From Cubamyces lactineus (lineage: Eukaryota > Basidiomycota > Agaricomycetes > Polyporales > Polyporaceae), in the NCBI GenBank assembly GCA_022376465.1, contig JACDTU010000003.1:62001-126000 (forward strand): a stretch of 64,000 bases of DNA, written 5' to 3'. Below, one piece after another: positions 32,101-44,300 of the stretch; position 1 is the stretch's first letter; each line of letters opens with the position of its first letter. The position numbers and the translations under genes were made by a program. The notes beneath the pieces were generated by a model that saw nothing but the letters and a program-made list of their open reading frames with translations, did no database searches and was not told where the DNA came from.

Positions 32101-33850
32101 CACCCATCTCGGAGCTGAGATCGTGAAGATAGCGCTGCACCGCGGGGTATTTGAATTGGCCTGTAGATGCCCTATAAACGCTTTGCCCATATCCTTAGGC
32201 GCTTACATACCTTCGTACGCCTTCAAACAAGAGGCCCAATACTGCAAGACAAGTGAGCAATGCCATGCGCTAGACACGTTGCGTCCGCCACACTGCGTAC
32301 CTTCAAATCTCCCTCCAGCGCGAGAATGGCTGCATTCACGGCCTCGTCCGTGAACTCTGGGAACTCGTTCAAACAATCCAAAAATGTTGTTACATCCTGC
32401 GCAAACATTTGCAGCTGCTCTGGAAAGTCTTCTGGGTCTAGCTTCTCCATCACGATAGGATTGTGAACATGCGGTGGGGCACGGTGCCGTTTCCCCTTCC
32501 GGAACTGCGCAAGGTTTGTGCCAGAAATCGACTCGCGTGATTGTCGCGAGATCTTGCGTGGAAAGAGGTCCGCAGCGTTCTCGCGGAAAAGGTACAGGAT
32601 CTGAGCGAGCCTCCCGCGTAGGTGATATGATGAAGACAGGATTCCAACCGAACTGCCTAGTTGTCGAGCAGCGTTGGCAAAGTTTCGCAACTGAAGGCAG
32701 TTCAGCGACGTTAGAGTGTGCCACAATGCTTCTCCATACCTCCTTGTCCAGGTTCATCACACGTCTAGTTGGTGCTTTATTAGAGAATCCGGGCATAGGA
32801 AAACGAACAGATGCTGACTTGCCTCTGGAACTTGTTGAACGCCTCAGCACCAACTTTCTGCAGATGCTCGTCGACAGTTGCTGCAGGCAACGCAAGGTCA
32901 GCGCTATACCATGGCGTCCATCATACGGAAGGACTCACGGACGTCGCGGTCATCCTCGAAGCTAGGCTGTTGGTTAGGTGCTTCAAGCTGATGTCAGTAT
33001 CGGTGATAGCCAATTGCACGACGTGAGCATGACGGTGCTAGACATGACGTTTCACTAAACACCGGTGCTATTCCCCTACCACTGCCGATCCCTTCTCTTC
33101 TTACGCGCAAAGACCGCGAATGGCTCTCACACCAATGAGCACGTGGTAGCCTCCGCCTTTCTCTACACCATATCGCCCTTGGGCCTTTGTCCATATGCTC
33201 TAATCTGCGATTGGGTAGGCCTCCATAAATGCGACGAGGGATCCATATTGCACTCCCCCTTCCCACACTTCAACGTCGGGGTGCGTACTCTTGTGCTCAT
33301 CGAAGATGCATGCAGTCCAACACGTGGTAGAGCTGCTCTGAACCGCGCAGTCACTCGAAGTCGAAGGCTCACGTCTAATCGAACCGAGCGACGTGTATAG
33401 CACCGACCACGCTCTAACAGAACGTAACTCACCGAGTTCATCCAACCCTTCGTCCTTGCTGAGCTCGGCTAACGCGTCCAGCAAACTGAGCAATGTCTGT
33501 TTCCGCTTGTGACCGCGACTGCCTTGTTGTTCACCCGCAGGCCCAGCTGGTATCGCGGTGAGGTCGTTCGGGTTTGCTGCGGGCTCCGGATAGTCTGCGC
33601 CTGGATGATAATGTGTGTGTAAACATGAATGAGCGAAGGCGGGTGATTACGCACCTCGACCCATGTCTTATGAATGATGCTGCCACTGGAATCCAGTGCT
33701 ACGTGATCGTGAAATTCTGGGCGAACCCACTCTGATCAGCGGTGAATGATGCCAAGGAGGAAGGGGCTCTCACCAGTCGTACAGTCGTCTATGTTCGTGA
33801 GGTAGAGTACAGCTCAGTCATCCGTGGTGAGGAGAGGTGAGCGGGGGAAG
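29179..33850 (-). CDS. membrane-anchored WD40-repeat protein
   Basis: Many exons. The N-terminal region includes DELGE- and EHKSTHPDVEVWEGG-containing exons near 33200-33800. A helical region (EAFNKFQRRVMNLDKE, LRNFANAARQLGSSVGILSS) follows, then NEFPEFTDEAVNAAI. Membrane segments are FWFTSLVFSIGAAVNSLLGV, SPLAFLVLSVACFSIGLVLF and TLTTVFSACSIVGLTAVSAW. After a Ser/Pro-rich linker come WD40 blades: VRHLQFSPNGKFLATS, VGQVAWSPSGHMLLTKLGRG, VQSITWLPGG, TCIAWNHAWDTFMFATGSHDGGVRIW. The blades resemble those of WDR26/GID7, but the membrane part is not from that family; the whole fusion is one I associate with agaricomycetes. The start is unresolved; coding exons are traced to about 33774 and may continue toward 34100. 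The role is unknown, probably a scaffold at a membrane. Confidence 0.72.
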
Positions 33851-34151
33851 CGTTCCGGCGTTTGTGCAGCTAATGTCTTTCCGGTTAGCGCTGATGGTTG
33901 ATACGCCTCGTGTCGCGAGGATCGCCTGCAAGTGCGGGGCTCATCGACCGGCCGCGATGCACGTCCACAAATAGCTTTCCTTGAGGTAGGTAGCAGTCTG
34001 GCTGGCTCTGGCAGAGGGATGGCTTGGATATCGCAACATGATGGTTGAAAGCAAGGTGTAACTGTACGTTGACTGTATGCACGTCTCGACTTTCTTGAGA
34101 ACCCAAGTATAGGGATGCTCAATTATAGCTGATCGGTGATCGAGATCCAAT
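33851..34151. other. divergent promoter region
   Basis: DNA between the presumed 5' end of the WD40 gene and the RUD3-like gene. An additional 5' exon of either gene could lie here. Confidence 0.35.
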
Positions 34152-36130
34152 GAATATGGACGCAGGGGTTAGGGTCAGCGGATGTCCTTTAGAGGAGTGT
34201 AATCCGCGGATCTATAGGAGCCATTAGATCGTTAAAAGACGAGATAAAGGAGCACTTAGCGCGGCTTGAAGGAGCTGATTACAAGTCTCAAGTTGACAAG
34301 TTCCACGTTAACGGGCGCCTCAGGCACCAGTCGCAGCGAACGGTGCAGAGCGCATCCAGTCTAGACGCCGCCACATCTGTCTCCAGCTTCATGTCCTCTC
34401 CATCGCCGTCCGACGTGGCCAGCAACGATGGCTCTGCACCCCGCTCTTCCTTGGATAGAGAGCGCATCCTAGGCTCACCGCCGCCCTTGAACGGCCTCAA
34501 GCCCTCTCCAAACGGCGATGCGCCCCCAGACTCCGACGATATGGACCCTGTGCAGCGGCTTGAGCGGGAGCTGCAGCGAACGAGGGAGGAGAAGGACACA
34601 CTCGCCACGCAATACCGGAACCTCCTTTCCAAGCTCACGACGATGCGGACGACGCTGGGCAACAAGCTGAAGCAGGATGCCGTACGTACCTAATCCCGCT
34701 CTCGCGTGCCACACTCGGTCTTCACTGGGACCCCGCATAGGAAGAACTCGACCGTCAGGAGCAGCTCGTGCAGCAGCTGACAGCGCAGAATGAAGACCTA
34801 GCTGCGACAGTGGAAACGCTGAAGGCCGAACTCATTGCATCCAACGAAGAGGCCGAGCGAGCGTCCAAGGAACTAGAGGCAATGCGCAGCCGCGCGCTGC
34901 AAGACAGCGCGCAGGAGACCTTCCTCCGAGAGCGCGAGCTGCGCGAACTGCAGGCCGAACTCGAGCAATGTCGAATAGAGCGCGACGAATGGGAGCAGAA
35001 GGCGCTCCAAGAGCACATCTCTGCTGACGAGGCGCGGACAGCTGCAGACACACTCAGGCGTGATTTGGAGGTCGAGCGGGAAGCCAGGTTGCGTGCGGAA
35101 GGGAGTCTCGAAGTGGAACGCGAAAAGTGCAACAACCTGCAGTCTGTTTTGGAGGACTTCCAAGCTGGTACGCCGCATGTCTCGATCTCCATCTGACCGC
35201 CACTGACCCCCAAGTAGCCAAGGAGCACGATCTCAAGCAGGCAACCAAGGACTACGAGAGTCAACTGCTACAAGTTACTCAGTCACTAGCAGAGTACAAG
35301 AGCAGAGCCTTGAACGCCGAGCTCCAACTCGAAGAGTCCTCGACAAACAATACCCGCGTGCAGGAGCTAGAGAAGGAAGTCAAGGAGAAGAGCATACTGA
35401 TAGGCAAGCTGAGACATGAAGGTACGTCCGGCCTCGCCTTCATCTAGAATCGTACTGAACGTTGAATAGCCGTCATCATGAATGAGCACCTCATGGAAGC
35501 CCTCCGACGCCTCCGACGATCCTCAACTGACACAAACGTCGATCGAAGGCTAGTCACAAACGTCCTTCTCTCCTTCCTCACGACTCCACGCGCGGACTCT
35601 AAGCGCTTCGAAATGCTCTCCCTCCTCGCCACGATCCTATCATGGTCCGACGACGAGCGCGAGAAGGCGGGGCTGCAACGCAGTAACACCGTACACAGCT
35701 CGTCAACCTCATCCCTTCCCTCTCTCTTTGGCAGGTCGTCCGCGACCACGCCAACAGGGAAGCCTGCAGAGCTCGACAAGACCGACGAGACCGAAGTACG
35801 TCGCTCTCAGAATCTTCGATCCATTCCCCTTGTAACTGAACTTATGTCCGTCCCCAGTCATTCTCCCGCCTGTGGGTCGAGTTCCTCCTCACGGAAGCAG
35901 CATCAGGAGAAAGCTCGTCCCCAACCCCGCCCAAGTCGCCGCGCTCGCCCTCCGCACGACCGAACGGCTCCCTTCCAACCACCCCAACCCATCCCACGAC
36001 GCGCCTCTCGCCAATCGGGCTTGCAGGGTCCAAGCGACTGCCGTCCTTCACCTCGGCCGCGATGGCGAGCTCGCCAAACCTGCAGCTCTCCAGCCCCCCA
36101 CGCAAGGGCAAAGAGCGTGCGGTGGAGTGA
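34152..36130 (+). CDS. RUD3: RUD3-like golgin with GRAB domain
   Basis: A coiled-coil tether of the Golgi. The N-terminal part reads SLKDEIKEHLARLEGADYKS and a Ser-rich stretch. Long heptad-like Glu/Leu/Arg segments (about 34560-35430) follow. The GRIP-related Arf-binding (GRAB) domain reads VDRRLVTNVLLSFLTTPRAD then KRFEMLSLLATILSWSDDER, the form I know from RUD3/GMAP-210 proteins that bind Arf1 on cis-Golgi membranes. A Ser/Pro-rich tail ends KGKERAVE. Introns lie near 34682-34739, 35166-35216, 35421-35468 and 35795-35857. The first exon is not resolved: the open frame enters at about 34230 and the ATG at 34152 would need a short first exon. Choice of GRAB over plain GRIP rests on the spacing before SWSDDE. 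Confidence 0.82.
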
Positions 36131-39100
36131 GCCGACACCGCCCTTCGCCTCGTGTGGCGCGCAACAGTGGGCTGGGGCTTTGGATCGGGGGTGTCACGGA
36201 CTGCTGCTGTGTTCGGGGGATTATTTATTGGGAGAGCAGTAGGGGGACTTGAAGAGGATACCTTTTCGCGCTGCGGCCGGCAGGCTGCTTGCGTCCACGC
36301 ATACGCTATGTTCTCGCTTTTCATGTGTATCATTAGCCATTGATTTCCACAGACGCGTCCGAACTCCAACACCCTATGTGTGCCACGTGAGATCAACCCA
36401 TTATCTACCCTGCGCAAAGGGTGAGTCATTGGGAGGACTCATCCATCCTCGATGGCCCATGGTCGCTCGTCCTCCGGCCACGTTCTCATGACGACGGAAC
36501 CTGAGTCCATGTTCGGCATTCATGAATTCGCCCCCTTGGTGGTATCCGCCACTCAACTTCAGAAGAACCTGTCCTTCCATAGTCCATCTCACAACGACAC
36601 GCGGACCTATACTCTGTTTGCATCCTAGTCCGCACAGCATATGAGCCACGGGCACACAATTCAGCACGACGTCACAACCGGGCAGTCGCCCAAAATGGCC
36701 GGCCGCCGCAACATCTGGCACCGCGCAAGTACCCATGGGCCATGACAGCCACACGGCAACGAACCACACAGCACCCACCTACCACACATCAACATATGGG
36801 TCCAAGTGACCCCAGGTCCCGAGCGCACGGTGTCCATTATGCCATGATGCATCTTAGTCCGAAGTCGTCCTCGGGGGGTCGGCAACTCCGAGCGAGTCCC
36901 AGTCGGCCGGCTCCACCCCATAGGCGCCCGGAGAGTGCTAGGAGACCGGGCTCGAGCTGGACCCACAAGATACCACAACCATGTTCCGCTGCAGTTGAGG
37001 TGCATCCTTTGCGATCTGCTCGAATATCGCCCTTGGGGTAGCCTAGTGACGAGTACCACGCTGAGCAGTGCGGACACACCTCATCGCCCTTGAGCAGGTC
37101 GATCATGGGTGGTTGAGGTCTAGACGCCCACAGTCCTCCCTGTACTTTGTCGCTGCCACGTTCTTAACCACACATCACATGAAACGAACGAAGGGGACAA
37201 AAAAAACAAGCGTCCTAGCATTCATATTCAGCTACTACTACTCGTCCATACATGCAATGAGCCTATAGGTAATAGTTCTATCGTATACCGCAGCAAACGA
37301 GCTCGCGACCGTGCTTGCGCGCATAACCGCACACACCGCCGCCGCCGCCGCCGCCGCCACGTCATGGGGTTGAGGAAGAGGGGAGTGAGACCATACAGCA
37401 GCATATGAGAGGGGGAGAGGGAACAAAGTTCAATCATCTACAGACCGCACCGCACCGCGCGCACACCGTTGCCAACAACCACCCACACATACACGAGCCC
37501 GGGAAAGGGACTGCGACGACGCACCGTCCCGCAACATCGTCCAAGAACCGGAAACCGCGATATCGCCTGAGGTCCAACGTCGCCGTTCGTCACCCGTCGG
37601 CCAAGTTTTTCTTCCACGCATGTCGACCCTCGCCGCACCGTCCAGGCAACGACCATCACCGCCCACCGCAGCACCCGCCCGCACGTCATGACTGTTCCTT
37701 GCATGTCGAAGTTGGGGATGAGAGACGAAGAAGGGGGGCCATAGATTGTCGAGGAAGGAGGCATAGATGACGACGGCCGCGAGCAGGCGGCCTTGAATGA
37801 CAAGTGGGGGAATGGCAGACGATTGCGGTGTTGTACAGTGCAGGCTGAGACAGCGAACGATGCGCTATGTGTACAGTGCGGATGCGGCGGGTCGCAGAAG
37901 ATGACGGTGACGATGATGCAGTTGCTGATTGTACAGATGACGTTGCGGCAGCGGATGCGATGGTACAACAATCGACGAGAGGAGATGCGATAGCGCGGAC
38001 AGAACGAGACCAAGAAGCACAGAGCAAACAGACGAGAAGAAGCGTGCACGAACAGAGAAGTTCAGGGACGACGCGGGTCGGAACACAAGCGGAACCGTGG
38101 TGGGAACTTGAACACATTTGACATTTCTATGTTGGATCGATATAGGAGACAAATGGACAGATCAGGCAACGAGCGTCGGAAGGGAGGGTGTGGGCGGCCG
38201 CACGCAAGGGGTTAAGAGCAGGCCGAAGAAACAGAGCACCGGAAGCCGCCGAGCTATGTACAGGAAACGGCACGTCACCGTAGAAAGTGACGACGTGGCG
38301 GGCGACAACCGAATGGCGAGGAGATCAGGGGGACGATGTGAAGGTTGGGTATGCGGTGAGTATAGACACATGCGGGCTGCAGGCGTGATGTCAATAAATG
38401 TTAGAGACAAGGAGAAACCGGTGAACTCACGAGCAAAGCCAACATACACAGTCCCCCAGGCTCCTATGTGCCAGAGTGGGAACGAGGGATAGAGACAGGA
38501 GAGGGGGGTGGGGAGATGGGAAAGGGAACGGAAACAGAAGAGAAACAGAAAGGTAGACAATATGGAAGCAGTGATTATAGTAGACGGTCAGCCGCTGCCG
38601 CACATCGTGTGCGGTAGTCAGCCGCCGTGGCGTAGATACTAGTGCACAAGACGGGGATGCGAACGAGGTTGGCGATGATGGCGGGGACGTGATATTGATA
38701 CACTGTGCGGCAACACGCCAAAAGGAAAACGACGCATAGAAATCGTGCAAGTGAGAAGGTGAAGAAGGGAAAAGACGTTGAGAAAAGACATGCCAAATCG
38801 TGAAAAGGCGTAGAATGTAAGGAGACACAAAACGGACATATCTCTAACGCCGGTGAAGTATAAGAAGGGCGCCAGGCTACAGTACGATACCGGAAAATGA
38901 AGGAATAAACACGACCAATAAGAATGTCCCAAAAACCCAAGAGCACAGGGGGAACGATGCCAGCCAAGAAGGGAAGAGATACTAGCCCCTGGGCGAACCC
39001 ACTGAAGATCGTCCCACTGATGCGACCCAGGGGGGAGATATAAATACGCGGACGGCCCTCCAGCCGACCATATAGCCGAGTTTTGCTGCAGTCTTGATGT

Positions 39101-39880
39101 GTTTCGGTTTTCTTGCTCGTCTATATCGCCTGTTGTACAACTCCGGGGGATGCGCCTATGAATCGGCGACCGTACCGGGTAGAGCAGAGTGGCGGAGGAG
39201 GGGAGAGAAAGATGCGATGCGGGGAAAATGCGAGAGCATGCACTTGATGTCGTATTGGCACAAATGAGATCGAGAAGTTGAGCCGGGTCGAGCGGATAGA
39301 ATATACACGGAAGGATCGGAATGGGCGGCCGTCTCATCCATGACGGAGGTCATGAACGAGCGGCCTCGTGCCACCGACGATGGGGTATGAATGCCAGCGC
39401 CGACGGCTGACCCAGCGATAGGCGGGGTATCTATGATGAAAAGTAGGGAAAGAGCGCGGGTGTCCTAAACGATGTTGCCGAGTGACGGGGTGTTGCCGAG
39501 GAGGAAAGCCAAGTGTAGAGCCCAGAAGAACCGAAGCCCAGAGATGTCGCCGTGTGAGCTGATGCGAAGGGAGGTATGAAGACAACGTCGAAGGAATAAT
39601 GATATCGGAGAAATAATGTAACGACCAGCGCGGCCTCGGTAGCGATGGGATAGGAGCATGCCGCATCGAGACGAGGGGGATAGCCAGGGGCGGGGGATAG
39701 CGTGGCGGCTAGGATGACATTAAGCGGTCGACGGGGGCTTCAAGGATGAGGATGTATCGTGATCAGCAGCGGAGAGGGCCCCGATTAGTCCGGGCTGCAG
39801 CAGTGTCAGTGCATGTGGAATGAAAAATAATCTACCGCAACTCACCTCTACACTTCGAGTTCTAAGGTACTATAATACAC
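36131..39880. other. long non-genic stretch
   Basis: About 3.7 kb with no recognisable gene. It presumably contains the 3' ends of the two flanking convergent genes. Open frames here, including one of 232 codons on the minus strand at 38639-39337, have skewed composition and no family resemblance. Confidence 0.45.
37336..37359. repeat. CCG trinucleotide microsatellite
   Basis: Seven to eight tandem CCG units in non-coding DNA. Confidence 0.85.
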
Positions 39881-41300
39881 TTACACCGCAAACGAAGGCG
39901 GGGGAAGGTCGTCAGGACTGGGCGAGTTTTGGAAGACCGAGCCTGCGAAATAACCCGCCGCTGGGGCGGATGACGACGTGCGTTGCTCTGCAGTAGACGC
40001 GGCGAGAGAAATCGGCGAGCTGTTGCCGTAAGGGTCCGTGTAGCAGCGCTGTCTCGGGATGGACACCGGGGTACGACGGTGTGCAGGCAAAGTATCGAAG
40101 AGGTCAGACGTCGAAGAGGACGGTGATTCCTCATCAGTCGACATCGCGAAAACTCCCTCGCTGGGGACACGGCGGTGGTGGCGGCGGCGCTGGGCTGGTG
40201 ACGGCGTCGAACACGGCATCTGGCTCACGAAGGGGAAGCCGAACGTGGAAGCGAGCGGGGCAGTGCGGGGGGACTCCTCGAAAAGGAATGCCTCTTGTTG
40301 CCACGTCCCCTTCGGCTTAACCGGTACGGTCGCGACCTCGCGGATAGGAGTCGTCGGGGGAGTAATGTCGCTGTCGTCGCCAAAGTCGGACGAATCATCA
40401 CAGACGGGGAAGGTGTTCATCCGCGACATGGTCATGTCGGTGCTGGCGCGGCGGGTCGACGACCTAGCACTGGTAAATGCAGGCTGAGGAAACAAGGGGG
40501 TCTCTCCCTGACGGGGACCACGGGTGGGCTTTTCCTTACGGCGGGAAGGCAGCTTGGGGGTCGGGGAATCTGTCACCTGAGCGGTGGCCTGGCGGCGTCG
40601 GGCAAGCTTGCCAGAGGGCTGCGAGGCGAGCTTCGGGGGTGAGCAGAAAGCCTTCTGGTCGACCTTCTGGGTGGATGCGTCGGTGTCGTCAGCGAAAGGA
40701 TCGGTCAACGAGGTCGCAAAATCGGGCTTCGCTCGAGAGACCTCAGCTCGAGAAGCGGGGGACGCCTTCGGCGGCGTGGGTATCCGAGTCGGCGGGGGAG
40801 AGGGTTGGTGAGAGGAGTGTCGCCGCGCGGCGGCATCGGAGGGGGAAACGGAAGAGGCCCTGAGTCGCGATATGGAGTTTGACAGTGAGTCGATGGGCGC
40901 TAAACGGCAAGTTCGAGCTGCAAACTAACCTGCGGCGGGCATCCTTGGGCTGCTTGCTCTGCTTGCGCCCACGGCTGGACTTGTCTCCGACCGGCGAAGG
41001 CTGATCCGCCTTTGCGGGGGAGGTCGTAGAGGGCTTGGGCTTCTCAACGGAGGCGGCCTGAGCGGGAGATGGCTGCGGGGACCGCTGCTGCATCTTGGCC
41101 TTGGGGGATGCGCGGGGAGCTCGCGGTTGAGCTTGCACATTGTGCTGAGGCCGGGGGGACGGTTGTGCAGGCTTGGAGATGTTGAGAACACCCGGGGTGT
41201 GCGATGGCCGTACTACGACGGGAGCCGAGGGGTGTCGAGAGTGCGTTGGACGCAGCGCTGGCGATGAAAACATGGATGGGGGCTTCTGTACAGCTATCAT
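39881..41300 (-). CDS. Ser/Pro-rich protein of unknown function (about 449 aa)
   Basis: Two exons (41300-40930 and 40859-39881) join in frame to about 449 residues. The N-terminus is MIAVQKPPSMFSSPALRPTH, then a Pro/Gln/Lys-rich disordered region ending RGRKQSKQPKDARRR at the splice site. Exon 2 has SLTDPFADDTDASTQ, KLARRRQATAQ, RRKEKPTRGPRQGETPLFP, KPKGTWQQEAFLFEESP, PAQRRRHHRRVPSEGVFAMS and ends DDLPPPSFAV. Short conserved-looking peptides in a disordered chain suggest a regulatory or RNA/protein-binding role, but I cannot name it. No membrane segment or enzyme motif is seen. The mirror strand also has long open frames because of the GC-rich Ser/Pro codons. Confidence 0.7.
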
Positions 41301-44300
41301 TGTGTTAGTCGACGGTGAGGAGGGGAGAGGATGGGTGCCGGAACGGCGGCGAGGGGCGCGGCGACGAGGGGACGGGGAGCGAGGATGGGCAACGAGGCGT
41401 CGAGAGAAAGGGGGAGGTTCGTATATGCGATGTGTGGGCGTCGAGCACTCTTTTCACTCGCCTCCATTGGGATAAGCTTTGAACTCCGAAAGGCGGTCAG
41501 CCAGTGAGCCACGCATCGGTGCATTCCGGAGATCCACTCCGCCACACAAGCACACCATCAATTATCCGCCTCCGCTTGGGCAGCCGCTCTTGGGCTCAAT
41601 CTGGATCTTCGAGCTTCCCCAGACCTCGTTGTCTCTTGTTTGGCCACCGTAACGTTCTGGCATTGTAACGTTTTTGTCCGTATGGGGCCATCCATTGCAT
41701 ACAACCCACACCACAAGTCTCTGGTGCGTTTGTGGACCCCTGTTGAACCAAGAATGAGCAATACTATCCACCATTACGACGAAAAAGCCACAGTACCGTC
41801 CCCCTTGGTTCTCCGGTTGGGGCTGAATGCCATAGGCTAAGGCTGGCGCCGTGGCCCAATGAGGATGGCCATCGAACCAGAGAAAATTTTTCGAACTAGA
41901 ACGTCAGCGTTACACGGGTAACGGTGATCCAATTTGCCACCGGAAAAAACCGTGATACGTTCCCACTGTGCTGAGTCAGCAGGCCAAGTCCGTTAATTCC
42001 GGCGCCTAGCTGCAGTTGGCTTGGACCGCCGCTTGGATTGTGGAGTGCGACCGGGAGCCACGAGGCTCGCCGTTGTTTGTTCTCCTCTCTTTCCAGAAGT
42101 GTGTTCGTTGGCCCAACCGACTCCGCGAGTCTGATACGGGCCTCGTCCGTCCCATCGTCCAGGTCCATGCACCCAGCACACACACCGCCTCCAGCTGGCA
42201 TCCCCATCTCCATGCCCAGTCGCGCCCGCAAATGCATGCGCAGGCGCAACGGCCCCAGCCCCCGTCTCTCCCCCTCAGCTATCCAGATCCGTCCTCCTGA
42301 GCTGTTCCGCCCGCTAGCCGCGGCTCGGCGGCGAGTCCATTTTGCATTCTCCCTCCCCGAGCCGATTGCCCCTGCTCGCCAGGCTCGAGGGCCCGGCTCC
42401 CGTCTCTCCACGTCCCGCGAATCCGCGTCGACGGACAATTGCACATTTTCGTAGCCTCCGCTCGGGCTTGTTCGTATCCGACGCGAGCCCATCAGACATC
42501 TGTCGTCAGCCCACCTGTCGTGACCAGCCGCTGAGCCAGGGTCGTTCGCGGCTGCGTGCCATTGGCCGCCCCCATCAAATCTCGCATACGCTTTCTGAGT
42601 CCTTTGCCAGCCCGAGGGTGCGCACTGCGTCATCCCATCGCGCACCTGCGGTGATCTTCCCCTCGTGCACGCACGCACCTAAACGCACACGGGCGGTGCA
42701 CCGGGCAGCTCTCTGGAGACGCAGAACAGAACCGCGCAATGTACGGACGGTGCTCATACACGCCTATCACAACTCTCCAATCGCGCAACTTGCTCGCCTC
42801 CGCGTCGCCGACGTGTGCCTAGAGCCAGTGATATGAATGCAGTCGTTCCGGACTCCGGATGGTCTCTTCAGATCACCTTTTCACCACCGCCTTGCGGATC
42901 CCACCCATGGGCCAGCCCGTTGTGGGGTTCGATCATTCGCAAGTCTTGCGTTGCCCCGATCCGCTCGATATCGACGACGCATCCTCCGCGTCTGCTGCAC
43001 TTCTTACGTCTGAACACATCCGAAGGCCGAGATTCTGGCCATGCCTTTCGTTGTTGCTCGGTCGCAACGCGCGACAGCAGATGCATAACGCGTGCGACAG
43101 ATCTGTCCATTGTCTCTCTCTACTCGTCGCCTGATGCCCAACGACAACAATCGTTGACTGTCTTCGGCTGAGAACGTTTCCTCTCCTCATTGTCCTCGCG
43201 CGACTATCGCGACAGGTGAGTTCCCCTCTCGGAGACTCGACGTTCATAGGCAGCATCGACCAGATCCCCTTGTGTCAAACTACGCACCCCGTATACATCA
43301 TTCAATTATCTCCTGCGCAGCAGCAGCTCCCGGCGGCCCATAGATCCAACGGCACATCGCGCAATGCGCAACGTTGCCCGCATCAAGCCCAATTGCAAGA
43401 AGCCACCCCGGGTTCGACTTCTGAGATCCCAGCGCTCCCCCGGGCGCAGTACCCAGCACTATAGCAATGTTCGCCCACGCGACCAGGCTCCTCACTGCTC
43501 AGCCAACCCCAGGCCCCAGCGCCTTAGATATGAAGCAATTGAGTTGTACAATGCGTGGGGCCTGGAGGCCCGTAGCCTCCGATCTTCCGACCTTCCGACC
43601 TTCCGAGCTCGCCGCCGTCGCGTCAACTGCAAGCGTTCGCGCTTCGGACTTCGCAGGCTTCGAAGGAAGGATGCGCTTCGCGTCGAACCCCCAGCTCCGC
43701 CTCGCCCTCTCGACGGACGGTCTCCTGACTGGCCTGCGTGGGTGCCCGTGCCCGTTCTGAGTTCTGCCTCACGGCCGGGCGATGCCAGAACCCTACGGCC
43801 TCCCCCACGTGTGCGAAGCAGCAGCCTACGCTATCTCGGCGGGGCTCGAATCGTCGCAAACCTTGTGCGATTGGTGGTGCGACTGGCCAGCTGCCGCTGG
43901 TGCGTGCTGCGTCATGGCCGCTATCGCTGGCGCCTGCCCCCTGGGCCGGCCATGGGAATCGGAACGGGGGGTGCCTCTCTGAGCTGCTAGCTCCAACTCA
44001 AGTTCGAGACAAGCTCGAGCGATGTCGATTGCTCGCTCCCATAACTGCACTAGTACGCGGGGCTCCCCCTGTCGTTAGTCCCAGCTCCGCCGCGGCGGGT
44101 CGGTCGATGCGATAACGTCGAGATCCCCAGGCCCGAATTCCGACCGTCCAGATCTGCAGCTTGGAGCTCTCGAGATAGCGTACGTGAACCCCAGGGCTGG
44201 TCGCCCTCTCCGAACTTGCCGAACGCGGGAGAGAGCTGGCTATCTGCCGCTGTACAACTTGAAGGCGCGATATCTGCAAGTTTGAGCACCCGGCCCATGC

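Noticed and set aside
38639..39337. 232-codon minus-strand open frame with hydrophobic stretches
   Set aside because: No family resemblance, no sensible start context, and it lies in the 3' region of a neighbouring gene; low-complexity Ser/Pro/Leu composition.
42900..43420. tRNA-like GGTTCGA words
   Set aside because: No acceptor stem, D-arm or anticodon arm could be placed around them.
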